Of a stretch of 16,536 nt of DNA, positions 1-13,000 are shown in pieces. Positions within the stretch are counted from its first letter, which is position 1. Each line of letters begins with the position of its first letter. The notes under the pieces were generated by a model. That model was not told the DNA's origin and ran no database searches. It saw nothing but the letters and a program-made list of their open reading frames with translations. This DNA comes from Flavipsychrobacter sp964461535 (lineage in GTDB: Bacteria > Bacteroidota > Bacteroidia > Chitinophagales > Chitinophagaceae). The stretch lies in assembly GCA_964461535.1 (NCBI GenBank), contig CAYWUY010000062.1, positions 1 through 16,536 on the forward strand, written 5' to 3'. The position numbers and the translations under genes are program-made.

Positions 1-2
1 TA

Positions 3-3000
3 AAAGGCTCACTTGATGAACTTGCTAACATAGGAAGAAGTCCGATAGTAACTTTTATGGATAAGGGGTATTGTCGCACAATAAATTTGGCAAAATCTTT
101 TATAAGAATTAATGCTGTGGGAATGAAAAAATATGGAGGTGGTCAGCGTGTAAAAAAACTGACATTTTCAGATGAATGGGATAACATGAATAACAATACT
201 GAGCCCAAAGCTAAATATGGCAAAACGTATGATTATACCATTAAAGACCCTAAATGGGGAAAAATCAGTAGTGGAGTTGCCAGCTACGAGCCAATGATTG
301 GTGGCGATGAAAATCCTTTTAGAAAACCAGTTGAGTATACTGCCCAATCTGCTTCCAATTTCCCTCCAAACGACCCAGTTATTCTGTATCAAGAAACCCC
401 TTTAGGTGAAACGTTATACCCATCTGCATCAGTAGGATACTCAAGTATAACTGTAAAGAGCATACATGCTGCCTATGGCAAATCATCTCAGGGCGTTGAT
501 AAATATGAATTTTATACTGCAAAAGATTTTCCCGTTCAAGTAGCAGCATCTACACTTATCCCAACAAGCGATATTGAAATGGGCTTTTTTGACCAGAAAA
601 ATATTAGTACTGCAAAACAAACCTATTCGCTGATATTGAATGACATGCATGGCAAGCCTAAAAAAACAGAACATTTAGTATATCAACCGGAAAGTGGTAC
701 TTATAGGCAAATTAGCTATCAACTATATAATTATAGAACTAAGAACAATTCACTAGATAATAATGTGCCCTGCTTTGTATATCAAGGTGGTAATATGGTA
801 GTAAGAAATAGACTTCTAGGGGTTGAAGAAGATTTAACACTTGATACTAGGTATAAGGGAGAGTATACTAATAACACAACAGCTAATGTAAATGTAAATT
901 GTTTTGTTGTTGGAATTTTTCCTGTAGTTGTTCCTTTTGGATTTACTTGGCAAACAAGTAGCTCTAATGAATTTAAATCGGCAGTTGTAAGTAAAATTGT
1001 TCAACAATATGGTATTATAGACAATGTTATCTCTTCTAACGAAGGCACAATTACTAAAGTTCAGAATGAAGTATATGATGGGTTAACAGGTCAGCCGCTC
1101 GTGACATCTGTAACTAACGAATATCAAGATAAAGAATACAGCACTACTATTCCAGCATACTGGGTCTACAAAGGAATGGGACCTGGGTATTTAAATATGG
1201 GTTATACTGACACCGGAAAAATTGAGGTTAATAAAGATTATTTAGGTAAGTTATTAATAAGTAACTCTAACCCTATAAAGGTAGGAGATGAACTTTATAT
1301 TCAATATAAAGATGCAGGACTAGTAAATAGAACTGCAACTGCATGGGTAGTTGGTAAGATACCGGAATACCGAATTGATTCAGTACTGGTAACCGAAACC
1401 GTTACAGATACTATTCCAATTATTAGTTCACTTGAAGTATATGATTCTATTATGAATTTTACTGCATATGATGGTTCTATAACATACGAAATAAACAAAT
1501 CAAGAACTGATAGTTTTTACGATAGATGTTCTGATGGCAGTCTGTCTACATTAAACTGGAGAATTGGTCCGGGATATGGAGTAGGAATGTCTAGCGATCA
1601 TTTTTATTCTGTAAATACAGTCAGTATACCTTTTTCAGGGGATAGAAATGTAATTATAAAAGCCTCATTTACTACCGACGCTGATTATAGTGGTTGTGCA
1701 AACGTTGGGTACACAGATGTTTCTAATTGTATGGCTAGAGCATTTCACAATCAAGACATAACCCTAATTAGCAGTCCATATGGCGCATCAAGCTGTATTT
1801 TAACCGGTAATATTTCCGGGCCTAGTGCTGGTGGTACTTGTGCTTCTGTTCCGTTTAATGATACTATATTTTGTCATCATTTTTATCAAATTATTGGCTC
1901 GAAAGACACAACAGTATATACATATGAAACACGAACAGTAAGTACCTATCAAAAGTACTCTGTAAAAATCTGCGATGGGCTAAAAGTCTTACCTAGAAAC
2001 CCTCAGAGCACCGATGGATGGTCTAGAAATACTACTTTGACTGATGTTAAAATTGAAGTAGTAAATTCCGGTGGGAAAAATATGCTTAATGATGTCTGCG
2101 AATCTTATACATCTATGTCTAAGCCATATGAAGCAAACCGTTTGAATCATGAATTAAACAATTTGATTAGTTTAAAAGCATTTACCTACTCTGATTCCAA
2201 TACTGCTGTTTCTAATCAGATGCTAGTTTCTTCTCAAATGTATAATCCCTATGTAATAGGTCAAAGAGGCATATGGAGGCCATTTCAAGAGTATTCTTAT
2301 TTAAAAGGCAGAAACTATACAAATGTAACAGCAAGAAATTCTGGATTATTTAATGCAGTTAGTTTATTAAAAAATAATCCAACGTCAACAGTTACAGATT
2401 CTTGTTCATACAATCCGTTTAACTATCTAACGTTCAATTTTAATGATAAAAATTGGGGAATAGTAAAAACTATCAGTAAATACAGCCCTGAGGGTCTAGA
2501 GTTGGAAAATATTGATGCTGTTGGAAATTACAGTAGTGTTATATATTCTCCTAGCAATGCATATCCAATAGCGGTTGGGTATAATGTTAAACAAGGAGAA
2601 TATTTCTATGATGGCTTTGAGGACTACAGCTTCTTAATACATAATAATAGTAATCTTATTAGATATTCTCCGTTTAATGTATTTGCTCTAAATACTTTAG
2701 GGTCATCAACATACTCTATCTATGATATTAATTCCAGTTCCGCTTACAAAGTATTGTCTGATGGAGGACATACCGGTAAGAACTATTTAAAAGTAAGCTC
2801 TGAATCCAATTTATTACTTCCAATATCTGCCTATAATTCAGGAGACTATTACGATTACAAAACACTGTATAATAGTTACTATCCTAATGACCCCATCAAT
2901 CCATATAGGTTTAGTGGGAAAAACGAAGTATTACCATTTAAGCTAACAGCGGGTAGAGAGTATATTATGTCACTATGGTATAAAGACCTCAATAACCTCA

Positions 3001-3374
3001 ATTTAGTACAGTATCCAAACCCTGAGGCTGGAGGGATACAAACTAACAGAAGTTTCAGGTATATGTTTAGCAAAAAAACGAGTGTTATAAATGGATGGCA
3101 ACTTGCTGAAGTAAAATTCAAAGCTGAAAATGGAATGAAATTGGCATTGCCTAAAAATTTATGTATTGATGATGTTCGACTATATCCCGCAGATGCGAAT
3201 ATGAAGTCATTTGTCTATAATCCATATGACTTCAAATTACTGGCAACATTAGATGAGAACAATTTTGCAACAGTATACCAATACGATAATGAAGGTAAAT
3301 TGATAAGAACTAATAGAGAAACTACATCAGGCTTTTTAACAGTATCAGAATCTCGCTCTGGTAATAAAAGATAA
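3..3374 (+). CDS. Large RHS-associated partner protein, 5' end outside window
   Basis: The reading frame is open back to the first complete codon, and the residues before the first ATG (57) look like ordinary family sequence (RSPIVTF...INLAKSFIRINA), so the true start lies upstream and ATG 57 is not the start. I recognise motifs of a large Bacteroidota family that sits beside RHS genes: GGGQRVKKL, SGVASYEPMIGGDENPF, GETLYPSASVGY and YEFYTAKDFP at about 140-540, then VYDGLTGQPLVTS with IPAYWVYKGMGPGYLN at about 1070-1200. From about 2600 to 3215 there is a GFEDY...FKLTAGREYIMSLWYKD...IDDVRLYPAD pattern, suggestive of a carbohydrate-binding-like jelly roll. The protein ends with one YD-type motif (YQYDNEGKLIRTNRET, 3276-3323). 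Only 3 nt separate it from the next gene. A surface or secretion partner of the RHS protein is inferred from context. No enzyme motif is visible. Confidence 0.85.
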   Translation, partial: KGSLDELANIGRSPIVTFMDKGYCRTINLAKSFIRINAVGMKKYGGGQRVKKLTFSDEWDNMNNNTEPKAKYGKTYDYTIKDPKWGKISSGVASYEPMIGGDENPFRKPVEYTAQSASNFPPNDPVILYQETPLGETLYPSASVGYSSITVKSIHAAYGKSSQGVDKYEFYTAKDFPVQVAASTLIPTSDIEMGFFDQKNISTAKQTYSLILNDMHGKPKKTEHLVYQPESGTYRQISYQLYNYRTKNNSLDNNVPCFVYQGGNMVVRNRLLGVEEDLTLDTRYKGEYTNNTTANVNVNCFVVGIFPVVVPFGFTWQTSSSNEFKSAVVSKIVQQYGIIDNVISSNEGTITKVQNEVYDGLTGQPLVTSVTNEYQDKEYSTTIPAYWVYKGMGPGYLNMGYTDTGKIEVNKDYLGKLLISNSNPIKVGDELYIQYKDAGLVNRTATAWVVGKIPEYRIDSVLVTETVTDTIPIISSLEVYDSIMNFTAYDGSITYEINKSRTDSFYDRCSDGSLSTLNWRIGPGYGVGMSSDHFYSVNTVSIPFSGDRNVIIKASFTTDADYSGCANVGYTDVSNCMARAFHNQDITLISSPYGASSCILTGNISGPSAGGTCASVPFNDTIFCHHFYQIIGSKDTTVYTYETRTVSTYQKYSVKICDGLKVLPRNPQSTDGWSRNTTLTDVKIEVVNSGGKNMLNDVCESYTSMSKPYEANRLNHELNNLISLKAFTYSDSNTAVSNQMLVSSQMYNPYVIGQRGIWRPFQEYSYLKGRNYTNVTARNSGLFNAVSLLKNNPTSTVTDSCSYNPFNYLTFNFNDKNWGIVKTISKYSPEGLELENIDAVGNYSSVIYSPSNAYPIAVGYNVKQGEYFYDGFEDYSFLIHNNSNLIRYSPFNVFALNTLGSSTYSIYDINSSSAYKVLSDGGHTGKNYLKVSSESNLLLPISAYNSGDYYDYKTLYNSYYPNDPINPYRFSGKNEVLPFKLTAGREYIMSLWYKDLNNLNLVQYPNPEAGGIQTNRSFRYMFSKKTSVINGWQLAEVKFKAENGMKLALPKNLCIDDVRLYPADANMKSFVYNPYDFKLLATLDENNFATVYQYDNEGKLIRTNRETTSGFLTVSESRSGNKR

Positions 3375-3377
3375 TCT

Positions 3378-4091
3378 ATGAAAAAAGCATTCGCCGTATT
3401 GGCTTGCACAGTTGCCCTGTGTTTTACAAACACATCCTACGCAATAGTAAATGATACTATAAAAGTTATAAAAGATATTCAAAGACAAATTGCGGATATA
3501 AAAAAGTATAAGTATACCTATAAAATGACTGCTCAATCGAAAAGCTTGGGGAGTAAGCAAATTGAGGGGCTACTTATGCTAGATAAAACAGGTAATACTT
3601 ACTACAATGAAAACTCACAAATGACAGTGTATTTAAGTAAAAAATGGCTGTATAGGGTGGATCATGAAAACAAGAAAATCTATCTACAAGACTTAAGTAA
3701 AAAACAAAACAAAAATGAAATTAAAACATTAGTCAGCCAATTATTTAAGAGAAGTGATGCGATTAATTTTTTGGATGCACCCTATGGAAACAAGTGGACT
3801 GTTGTAAGGTTAGTTGAAGATAAAGATAGCTATACTATTCAGGTGAAATATGAGTATCAGGGTATGTTTATTAACATAAGTCTCACTGAAAACTTGGCTG
3901 AGAAAAAACCCAAACACATACATGTTATGTATAGACCCATTAGTACATACCAAATGAGTAATGATGTTGAAATAGATTGTAATGATTTTGAAACTAATGT
4001 AGATTTTCCGGAACAGAGTAAGTTTTTTAGTATAAGTAAAGGAAAAGTTATTCTTAATGCATTCAAAAATTATAAACTCACTATAAAATAA
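3378..4091 (+). CDS. Small secreted protein of unknown function, between the partner and RHS genes
   Basis: A 237-residue protein whose first 22 residues form a typical Sec signal peptide: a KK pair, a hydrophobic core, then SYA before the likely cleavage site. The mature part starts with an amphipathic, lysine-rich helix (VIKDIQRQIADIKKYKYTYK). It continues as alternating polar and hydrophobic strands, as in antiparallel-sheet periplasmic proteins. A LolA/LolB-like lipid-binding fold is possible, but I see no signature that proves it. The gene starts 3 nt after the upstream stop and ends 7 nt before the RHS gene, so it is probably co-transcribed with both. No Shine-Dalgarno sequence precedes it, which is normal for Bacteroidota. 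Its role may be a chaperone or envelope factor for the two giant proteins around it. That rests on position only. Confidence 0.8.
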   Translation: MKKAFAVLACTVALCFTNTSYAIVNDTIKVIKDIQRQIADIKKYKYTYKMTAQSKSLGSKQIEGLLMLDKTGNTYYNENSQMTVYLSKKWLYRVDHENKKIYLQDLSKKQNKNEIKTLVSQLFKRSDAINFLDAPYGNKWTVVRLVEDKDSYTIQVKYEYQGMFINISLTENLAEKKPKHIHVMYRPISTYQMSNDVEIDCNDFETNVDFPEQSKFFSISKGKVILNAFKNYKLTIK

Positions 4092-4098
4092 TAGCAGT

Positions 4099-7000
4099 AT
4101 GATAAAGTCTGATAAAAATGTACTGTATAGAGTATTGAATCTTTGGCTAATACTATTTATACTATTAGTGCAAACGCTAGCGGTTAGTGCGCAAAGTATT
4201 AAGTTCCCCAATTCTGAAGCATCTAGAAGAGTTGATGGACATTATATAGCGGCACACCCATTGCCAGATACTATAATTGTTTGGAATAATCAATGGGATT
4301 ATATAAGAAGTATGCCCACTACATGGCGAGAGAAACTAATTATTAAGAGTTTAAACTCATTTGTGAAATTTGGAATTAATACGGAGTATAGTAAAGTACC
4401 AACCGTCTCAGCGCCTGTAGATAATACGTATAAAATTACTTACAAGTTTACAGGTTATAGTAATCCTATTGATACCAATAATACTTCATATGTATTTAAC
4501 TCTGACGATACACTAACTGTTGGCTACAATAGTTTTGATAATAATCAACCTTATCAAGATTTAAACTATAAAAAATATTCAGGCTTTTACAAAATCAGGG
4601 TAATCATCACAAATATATTTGTTCAAACGCCATCTTCTACACCAAGCCCAATGGTGCTACCAGATCCATTGCTTGAAAATTTTTATATAGAGGGCTCTAT
4701 TTTAACTCAACCCTATTACAAGCAAAATTATGGTACTGGCTCAGGAAGTGAAACACCCAATGTTACTGCATTACCAGACATAGCTAATAATATATTAAAA
4801 TTAAATTGGACGCTATCCTATTCAAATATTGCACCGATAAGTTACCAATTACAATGGCTTTTTGTAGATAATTACAATGCCAATACAGACGGTAGTACAA
4901 CAACACCAATGGCAGCAAGTAGTTTAGCGTATGATTTTTCTAATGCCACTACAATTACACTAGATTCAAATTCATTTAAACTGCCACTATCTTATCCTAA
5001 AGGCTACTTAGTATATAGAGTAAGAGTGATAAGGCCAGACTCAAATTACTTTAGCTACCCCATATATGGAAATTGGACTCTTAATGAGTCAGGAAATATT
5101 AGCACCATTGCATCTGATATTTCGAAATGCTATTATAATAGTGAAGCTTACACAGGCGATAGTCTTAACTGGCAGTATACTATAAGTTTTGCAGAAGAAG
5201 GTAAATATAAACATGTTGGATCCTTTTTCGATGGGTTACTGAAGAATAGGCAAAGTATCACCAGATTCAACAGCGATTTAAATAAACTAATTGTAACAGA
5301 TAATGTATATGACTATGAAGGCAGGTTATGTATAAGTACATTACCTGCACCCACAGTGTCGTCTAAATTCAGATATTTAAACAATGTAAAGACTAATGCA
5401 TGGACCTTGGAGCCATACAAGGCATCTGATTTTGATTCAGGCTTTAGTGTTTGTCCTACTCATGACGTTATTGCTCCATTAGCTAATAATGCATTAGCTA
5501 ATGTATATTATTCTTCATACAATCCAGATATCAGCTCAATAACAAAACCATGGCAAAAGTTTATTCCTAATGCAGAAGGTTATCCATTTATACAAACTGA
5601 ATATGAGGCAGGATATAATGATAGAGTAAAATCTAAAGGTGGTGCTGGTAAAGCTCTACAAATAGGAGATACTAACTATTTAAAACAAAGCTATGCCGGA
5701 ATATCTCAGAAAAAGTTAAATGCTCTATTTGGTAAAAATATAGGTTGGAATAGTTTTTATAATTCAATTATAACAACAGATGCAAATGGCCAGATAAGCA
5801 TAAATGTAAAAGACTATGAGGGGCGTTTAACATACTCTGCAATGATAGGACTGGGCCCAGACTCAAGTAGGATAGCTATAGACCCTAGTATTACAGATGC
5901 TGCAGTAAGGTATAGGAGTAATATTCTATATCCAGCAAGCTTAAACCAGGAGATAGACTCAATAAATAGAACCATCTCGGTATCTACTGATTTTTATAAC
6001 CAAGCTACTGCTCCTGACTCTCTAACCTATGAGTATGAACAAACACCTTACCCAGCTTGCCCTGATAAGAATATATATGTAAAAGCACATTTAAATACAG
6101 TTGTTACTAATCAGTGCGGAGAATTAATAACTGAACAAAATACTACTATAGGTACTACAAGTATTAGTAGCTCTTCTGCTACATATCCACAAAATATTTT
6201 CCTCGGCACATTTGGGGCGCAGATAGGCCAATACTCCATAAGCAAGAAACTATCTTTTTATAAAGAGGATATTGATGAAGCAGTAGACACTTTTATGAAT
6301 ACAGCTAGCTGTTTAGTTAAAGAAAATACATTTATAAAGAACAGCATAGATAGTACAATATTTCCATGTAAGAGCACAGATGTAGGAGTAACCCAGCCAC
6401 CATGCGAACAGCTAAAATGGGATATGATGCAGCAGCTATTACCGGGAGGTGTATATGCTAAGTACCAAAACGTAGGTGATAAAATATACGGTGTTGATAA
6501 CTCTATATTTACTGCTAGCACCTGCTATGCCGATACTTTTCGTGTAAAACATTTAATTGGTACAAGTATTATTGATGAAAGGTGCGTAAATATAAATGGA
6601 CATTCAGATCTAGGCAAAATACAAGGGCAAACATACCTTATAGGATCTCCAGGTATTTACTCGAGTCTAGGATATATTAACTTTAATAACGATTTAGATT
6701 ATCTTAATTTAAATATAAATATTACAGATACTTGTGTTAGAAATAGTGAAGATCCGTATGTATGGGGAAAAGCTAGCATAACTTTTAGAGTACCTCCAGG
6801 AATAAAAAAAATCGATTCCATAAAAGCTCAATATCCTCAATTAACAACATCCTTAGCATCGTCATCTAATTATTTTTATATGACATATTCTATGGATAAC
6901 CCCCTTGATTATTCCGGAGAACTAATTTTTATAGCTAATTACCTTCCATCAATGACACTTCCTGTAACTGGTAGAATTGTATTTTATACAGAACCAGTTA

Positions 7001-10000
7001 TTCATGATGCTTTAAACTCTGGTGGCACTTATTGCAACATTACATTTCCCATTAGATACAATACATACGGCTATACAAGTTGTCAACTGGTAAAACTACC
7101 TACAGAAACAAACCCATATGACATGAGAATTGGTTTTGTCTTACAAGGGTCGAGTACACCAACTGCCCACACTGAATATCTAACTACATTAGTAGACTCC
7201 ATAGGCAATATAGATTCAGGAAAGTGTGTAAGATTATACCAAAACTCTTGTTTAGTTCCTGATTTAAAAGATACTATTACTGTTGGGGGTATATTTTATA
7301 ATCGTCTGCGTAGTATGCGTGTAGACTCTTTTATAAGAATATATAATTCTGCTGTTGCAGAGGGTAATTACTCTATTGCGGAGGCATTACTACCGTTACA
7401 CCCACAATACTGCGCTTATAAAAACTGCTTTAACGATACCTTCAAAACTAGAGTTGAAGCAATTACCGATTGGCAACTAGCCGAAAAATATGGACTATTA
7501 TTACTAGATAGTCTGGTAGCAAAAGATCCTTTAAAAACAAGAATGGCCGGTAGTGGACTATACCCAAGTCCTGCCGATACGCTAAAAAAATTCTTAGGTA
7601 CTACCTATCGCTTAGACACTTTTGTGTTGATGAATGCTTACTGCATGAATGCAGATTCTACTTTATTTAAATATTGTGCCGGCGATATTTATAAAAACGA
7701 AATTGCCAATAGAATACTAGTAAATAGCAGCATAAAAAAATATTATTATACTAATGTTTTAGCTACCTACTTTAGTAACCGTAAGAATATTGTTGATAAA
7801 CTAAATAATCAGATCACCTCAGTATGTAGTCAATGCTCTAGTGTAAGGCTCACATTAGATACATCTGCAGCACTGGCACCTGCGGGTCATCTTAGCAGCA
7901 CATCCAACGTCTCAGACAGTTCTATGAGCTCCGTTCCGCATAGTAGCTGGGGCTCTTCTATTAGCGGCATGTCTACAGCTGCACTTGCAGATAGTGCTGC
8001 TGCTTATTACCATGCTTTAGATAGCATGATAACCATAGCAACTATAGATAGTATACTTAGTAAACTATCTAACTGTATAGCCGGTAATGCTACCTTAAGA
8101 GCAAACATTAAAAACTCGCTGAGGGCTATTTATACTTCAGGTGCAGTAGCACAAGGCAATTTTTCTCAAGAGCAGATTATGGCAGTACTGACAGCGAATG
8201 GTGTTTCCTATAGCGATTTGTGTAACCCATATTTGCTCAACTATAAATCAATGACAGAAGAGGGCATTACCTCTAATTATAGCTGTGAGTCTACTGCTTA
8301 CTTCACCAAAATAAACGCTTTCTTAAATAGGCCTGCCATACTATCTTCTTTACAGAGTGCCGGTACAACATCGGTCGCTACTTTAGATACGGTTACTAAT
8401 ATTTTTGAAAGAAATATTGCCCGAAGATTACACAACAATGTGAATGTATCTATTAAAACCACTTATACTGCAAGTACAGGCAATTATCGACTTGATGTTA
8501 CTACAGCTGCCTCAGCCTTAGATACTGTTAAGTTTTACTTTAGAGCACCTGACTGTCCTTCGTATTTCACTAGTTCTGGCACATATACTCTTACAGCATC
8601 TTGCTTAAATAATAATGCTATTTGGGCAGCTCAGTCGGGCCTTGTCAACCAACTATCGTTTATAGTAGATGCAGTTAAGAATACAGGTGCTACCTGTACT
8701 ATGCTTACTTGTGTAGACAGTATAGCAGCTATGGGAAATTCGGACAACGTGCTGAATAAATGTGTAAGCTGTAATGCGCTAAAATCTTTGTATAAAGATT
8801 TTAGAGATACACTAAGCGCTTATGGAATAAAAGGTGTAGACCACCCCTATTACCAAAGAATGCTGATGAGCTTTATGAACAAACGATTAAAATTGAATGC
8901 TACAGCATACGATTATGATTTGTTTATAAAAAATTGTGCTTTATCAGATTCTTTTGTATTCCCTTTATACGATCAGGGATACAGTACGTTTAGTTTTTCA
9001 TCAGTAACTACACTTAACAGCTTACTAGACGAGCTAAATTCAGTAGACCCTGAATATAATTTTGACAGAGATTATAGAGATAGTATACTATCTACCTATA
9101 GAATAGCTGTAGACCTGAAAAAAGTGCCTGAAAACGATTTGTGGCGTTATAAAAACATACTAAACGATTATGCTGCCTATGGAAGCATCAATAATCCGTT
9201 TAAAATGTCTAGTCCGGGTGGTGGTGCATTTTCAGTGGGGTACTTAATTACCGATCCCGGTTCTTTCTCCCCTCGTGATTCCAGTATATTAGATACCTCA
9301 TTCATTAAATTCAGAGGCCCTTATACCAAAGGAGTATGGAATGGTAGTGTATACGAGATAAAATCGGTATATGATATTGTGGCCAACAGTGGTACACCTG
9401 CATATAGATGCTCTCCTTGGTTAAACGATTTTCAGCAGTATTTATATGCTCATTCTATACAGGGCGTTACTTATAGAAGTGCATTCGCACCTATGATAAG
9501 CGAAGACCGAAACAATACGCTTAAACAATCGTATTTGGCATATACATACCAATATGACTCTTTACCTAACTATAAGATTTTAGATTCTTTACAAGAAAGC
9601 TACCTAAGTAGTAGAATTCCTGCTTATTCGGGTTATCAGGTGGCATACAGAAATAATAATGCCAATAGAGGATTTACCAACCTATACTTATACAAAAACA
9701 GTATGAACAATAGGCTGTTCGATACCTTACAAACCATTATACAGCGTGCTAATGTTACTACATACGGTAGTATATTCTATAATGCACCTACTGTAGTAAC
9801 ATACGCTACAGCACCGGTAAGGCTTAAGGCTTACCACTGTGCCGATAACAGCTATTGGTATCAGTATTTTACTACGGGAGATACCTTATATAACCTATAT
9901 GTTCAGTTTCCTGATTACATACCGGCAAGCGATAGGGCCGACTATAAAGTGGTTGGCATCTATCCATATCCCGATGATAGTGTAAATAGAGCTTTTCTAC

Positions 10001-13000
10001 TGAAAGTTAAAAAGACAACCGATACCACCAATTACTTCATTGAAGGCCGTGCCGATTTTAGTTTCAGTAAAAGCATTGTGCTTGAAAATGTATTGATGGG
10101 CGAAAAAACAAAAAGTTTGGATGACCTGCGCGATACTGCAAATAATTGCGAACGAGCAAGACAAACACTGGCCATAGTAATAGGTAAAAATGCCTACCGT
10201 GCTTATTTAGATTCTGTAAAAGACGGGCTAAAAAAATCGCTGGCTAACTATCTGGTAAACAGCGTTCGTGAAAAACTGTTCTTAACTTATTGGAATCAGG
10301 AGTTTCAGTATACCTTATACCATTACGATAGGGCGGGCAATCTGGTAGCTACCGTACCGCCGGCTGGGGTGCAGCCCATACCGGCAGAAGGCATAGCACT
10401 AGATGTGGTAGATACCTGTAGGATGAATAATACGCCTGGCTTATCGCCTGAGCCTACTTATACTAAATCTAATCAGTATGAGTTCAACTCCTATAATCTG
10501 GTTAAAAAGCAAACCACTATTGATGGTGGTACTACAAGATTCTTCTACGACAGAGCCGGAAGGTTAATATTCTCGCAAAATGCCAAACAGGCCGAAACCG
10601 GAAAGTATACCTACAACCTCTACGACAAGCAAAACCGCATATACGAAACGGGACAGGTAGGGATAGGCTGTTCTTACTTCGAGCCCTATACTACCTCTAT
10701 GTTTGGAATAAGCTATATTTCTGGCTGCCACTATATATATTACACTCCTATAGACATGGGTGGCTATACTATGACAGTTCCGCTGGTATCGCCAGACCCT
10801 TATATAGTGTATAATCTGGAAAATGTAACGCACGATAGTGTAAGAAGTTATATACGCAAACGTGATAGAACTGATGTTATTGTAACCATATATGATACCC
10901 AAGCTACCGACCTGAGTAAGATTGCCGGGTTAAGTAAACAACAAAACTTACGCAAGCGCATCAGTTGTGTCAAGTTCATAGAAACCATGTCTTCAGGCTC
11001 TAATCCGCTAACATGGTACAGCTATGCTACACACTACAGCTATGATATGGAGGGAAATGTAAACTGTCTGGTACAAGACTTTCCCGACCTTACGGATATT
11101 AAGCAACGCTACAAACGTGTAGACTATGATTACGACCTGCTAAGCGGCAAGGTAAATATGCTGAGCTATAATAGAGGCTGGCCCGACCAGTACTATCAGC
11201 GCTATGAGTATGATGCCGATAATAGACTAGTGAATGTGCATACCAGTAATGATGGCTATATATGGCATAGAGATGCCGAGTATTTTTACTACGACCATGG
11301 CCCGCTGGCACGTACTGAAATAGGAGACCAACGCATACAGGGTGTAGACTATGCATATACTATACAAGGATGGCTTAAGGCTGTAAATACTGATACCCTA
11401 ACCCCTTATATGGATATGGGTGGCGACGGTATGCCCGATGTAGCAGTAACAGCAAAAGATGCCGTGGCTTATACTATAGACTACTTCCGTAACGACTATA
11501 AGCCTATATCGGCTACGGCGGTGCTGCAACACACCCCTACCAACAGGAAAGGACTGTATAACGGTAATATAGCTGCACAAACGGTAGCCATAGACACCTT
11601 TCAGATACTGAATAAGCAATATGCCTACGACCAGCTGAACAGAATAAAACGAGCTAACTACCACAGCACCGATATGGTGAGCCATACGGTAAGCGGCCTT
11701 AACGATTATAAGAACAATTATACCTACGATGCCGATGGTAATATACTAACCCTAAACCGTTATGGAAATGCCATAGGTGGTGCACCACAGTTGATGGATA
11801 GCTTTAAATATGTATATCCAACCACTAGTAACAGATTAAAATCGGTAATAGACTATGCGGCCGATGTGTATAGCAATGATGTAAAACAGTATACTACCGA
11901 GGGGGTAGACCGCTATGCCTATGATGCTATAGGCAACACCACTAAAGACCTTGTAAGTGCACAAAATACCATTAAGTGGAACTTGTATAACAAAGTAAAA
12001 TCGGCCGATAATACTGCTGCCAACAGTAGCTTAACTTTTAAGTATGATGCACAGGGCAACCGTGTAGCTAAAAAGTATAAGCAGTATGGCGATACTACAG
12101 ATACTTACAAAAACACCTATTATGTACGCGATGCACAAGGCAATATTTTAGCCGTGTATAACGAAAATATGGTAAGCAAATCGGTGCCTCTTACTCCAAT
12201 ACCTTATTTAGGCGCCATTACCCGCTTGGTAGGTGGCAGACGTATGTATAATGCCAACTTTGTGGTGCCTGAAATGGGTAGCAATGGCGATTTTGAAACT
12301 GAGTTGATAGCAAGACTACTGTCTCGTACCAGTGTGGTAGAAGCGGTAACCAATCGCCCTGTATCCTTCTTCTTATCGCGCAGTGGTATGCTTAACGACT
12401 TTCTGTTTGCCGACCCGGGATATATACCTCAACTGATAGAACGCGACCTTAACGACAGCCTGCCCATACTGCTACCAGCCCTTGCCGACTATAGCGAGGC
12501 AGGAGATGATGAGGGCGTTATAAGTCCGTTCTTGCAGTTGCTATATCAAGATACTGCCATCAAGGGTAGGTTGCTACAGGCTACCGTAGGCACCTCTATG
12601 GGCAAGCGCGTGCTGATGGGTTTACACGTATCGCAAACCAATCCTACTGAAGACTGGTCTCAATACCTGTCTGTAGATAGCTTAGATGCCCTATCTGCCG
12701 ATTCACTACTTACCGTACTGGCTACCGATAGTGTAGCTACCGGTGCTGCCGATGCTCATAAGGTATTACTATCGCTTATGCGCAATAGCGGCACCACTAC
12801 CGAGTGGTGGCCTAAGCTATATACCCAATCGGGTATACTGGGGGTGTCTAGCCTCTACTCCGACCCTTACTTATCTGCCGCTTTCAACAATATAGCACAG
12901 CAAGCACTGGTAAACAACAGGGCTAACGACTGGTCGTTATACGGCTTTTTCGATGCCTATCAGGGTAGTGCCACTGTGCTGAAAGACATAGTAGATACAC

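Noticed and set aside
57..59. ATG 57 as the start of the first gene
   Set aside because: The frame is open to the window edge and the residues before it fit the protein family, so the start lies outside the window.
3378..3446. The 237-residue secreted protein as a lipoprotein (VLAC near the N-terminus)
   Set aside because: The cysteine falls in the middle of the hydrophobic segment after only nine residues, position -2 is Leu, and a better signal-peptidase I site (SYA) follows.
3810..4211. Minus-strand open frame of 133 codons
   Set aside because: It spans two well-supported plus-strand genes and reads as low-complexity hydrophobic sequence; a shadow frame.
10564..10902. Minus-strand open frame of 112 codons
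   Set aside because: It lies wholly within the YD-repeat coding region, with Tyr/Ile-rich composition expected from reading that DNA backwards.
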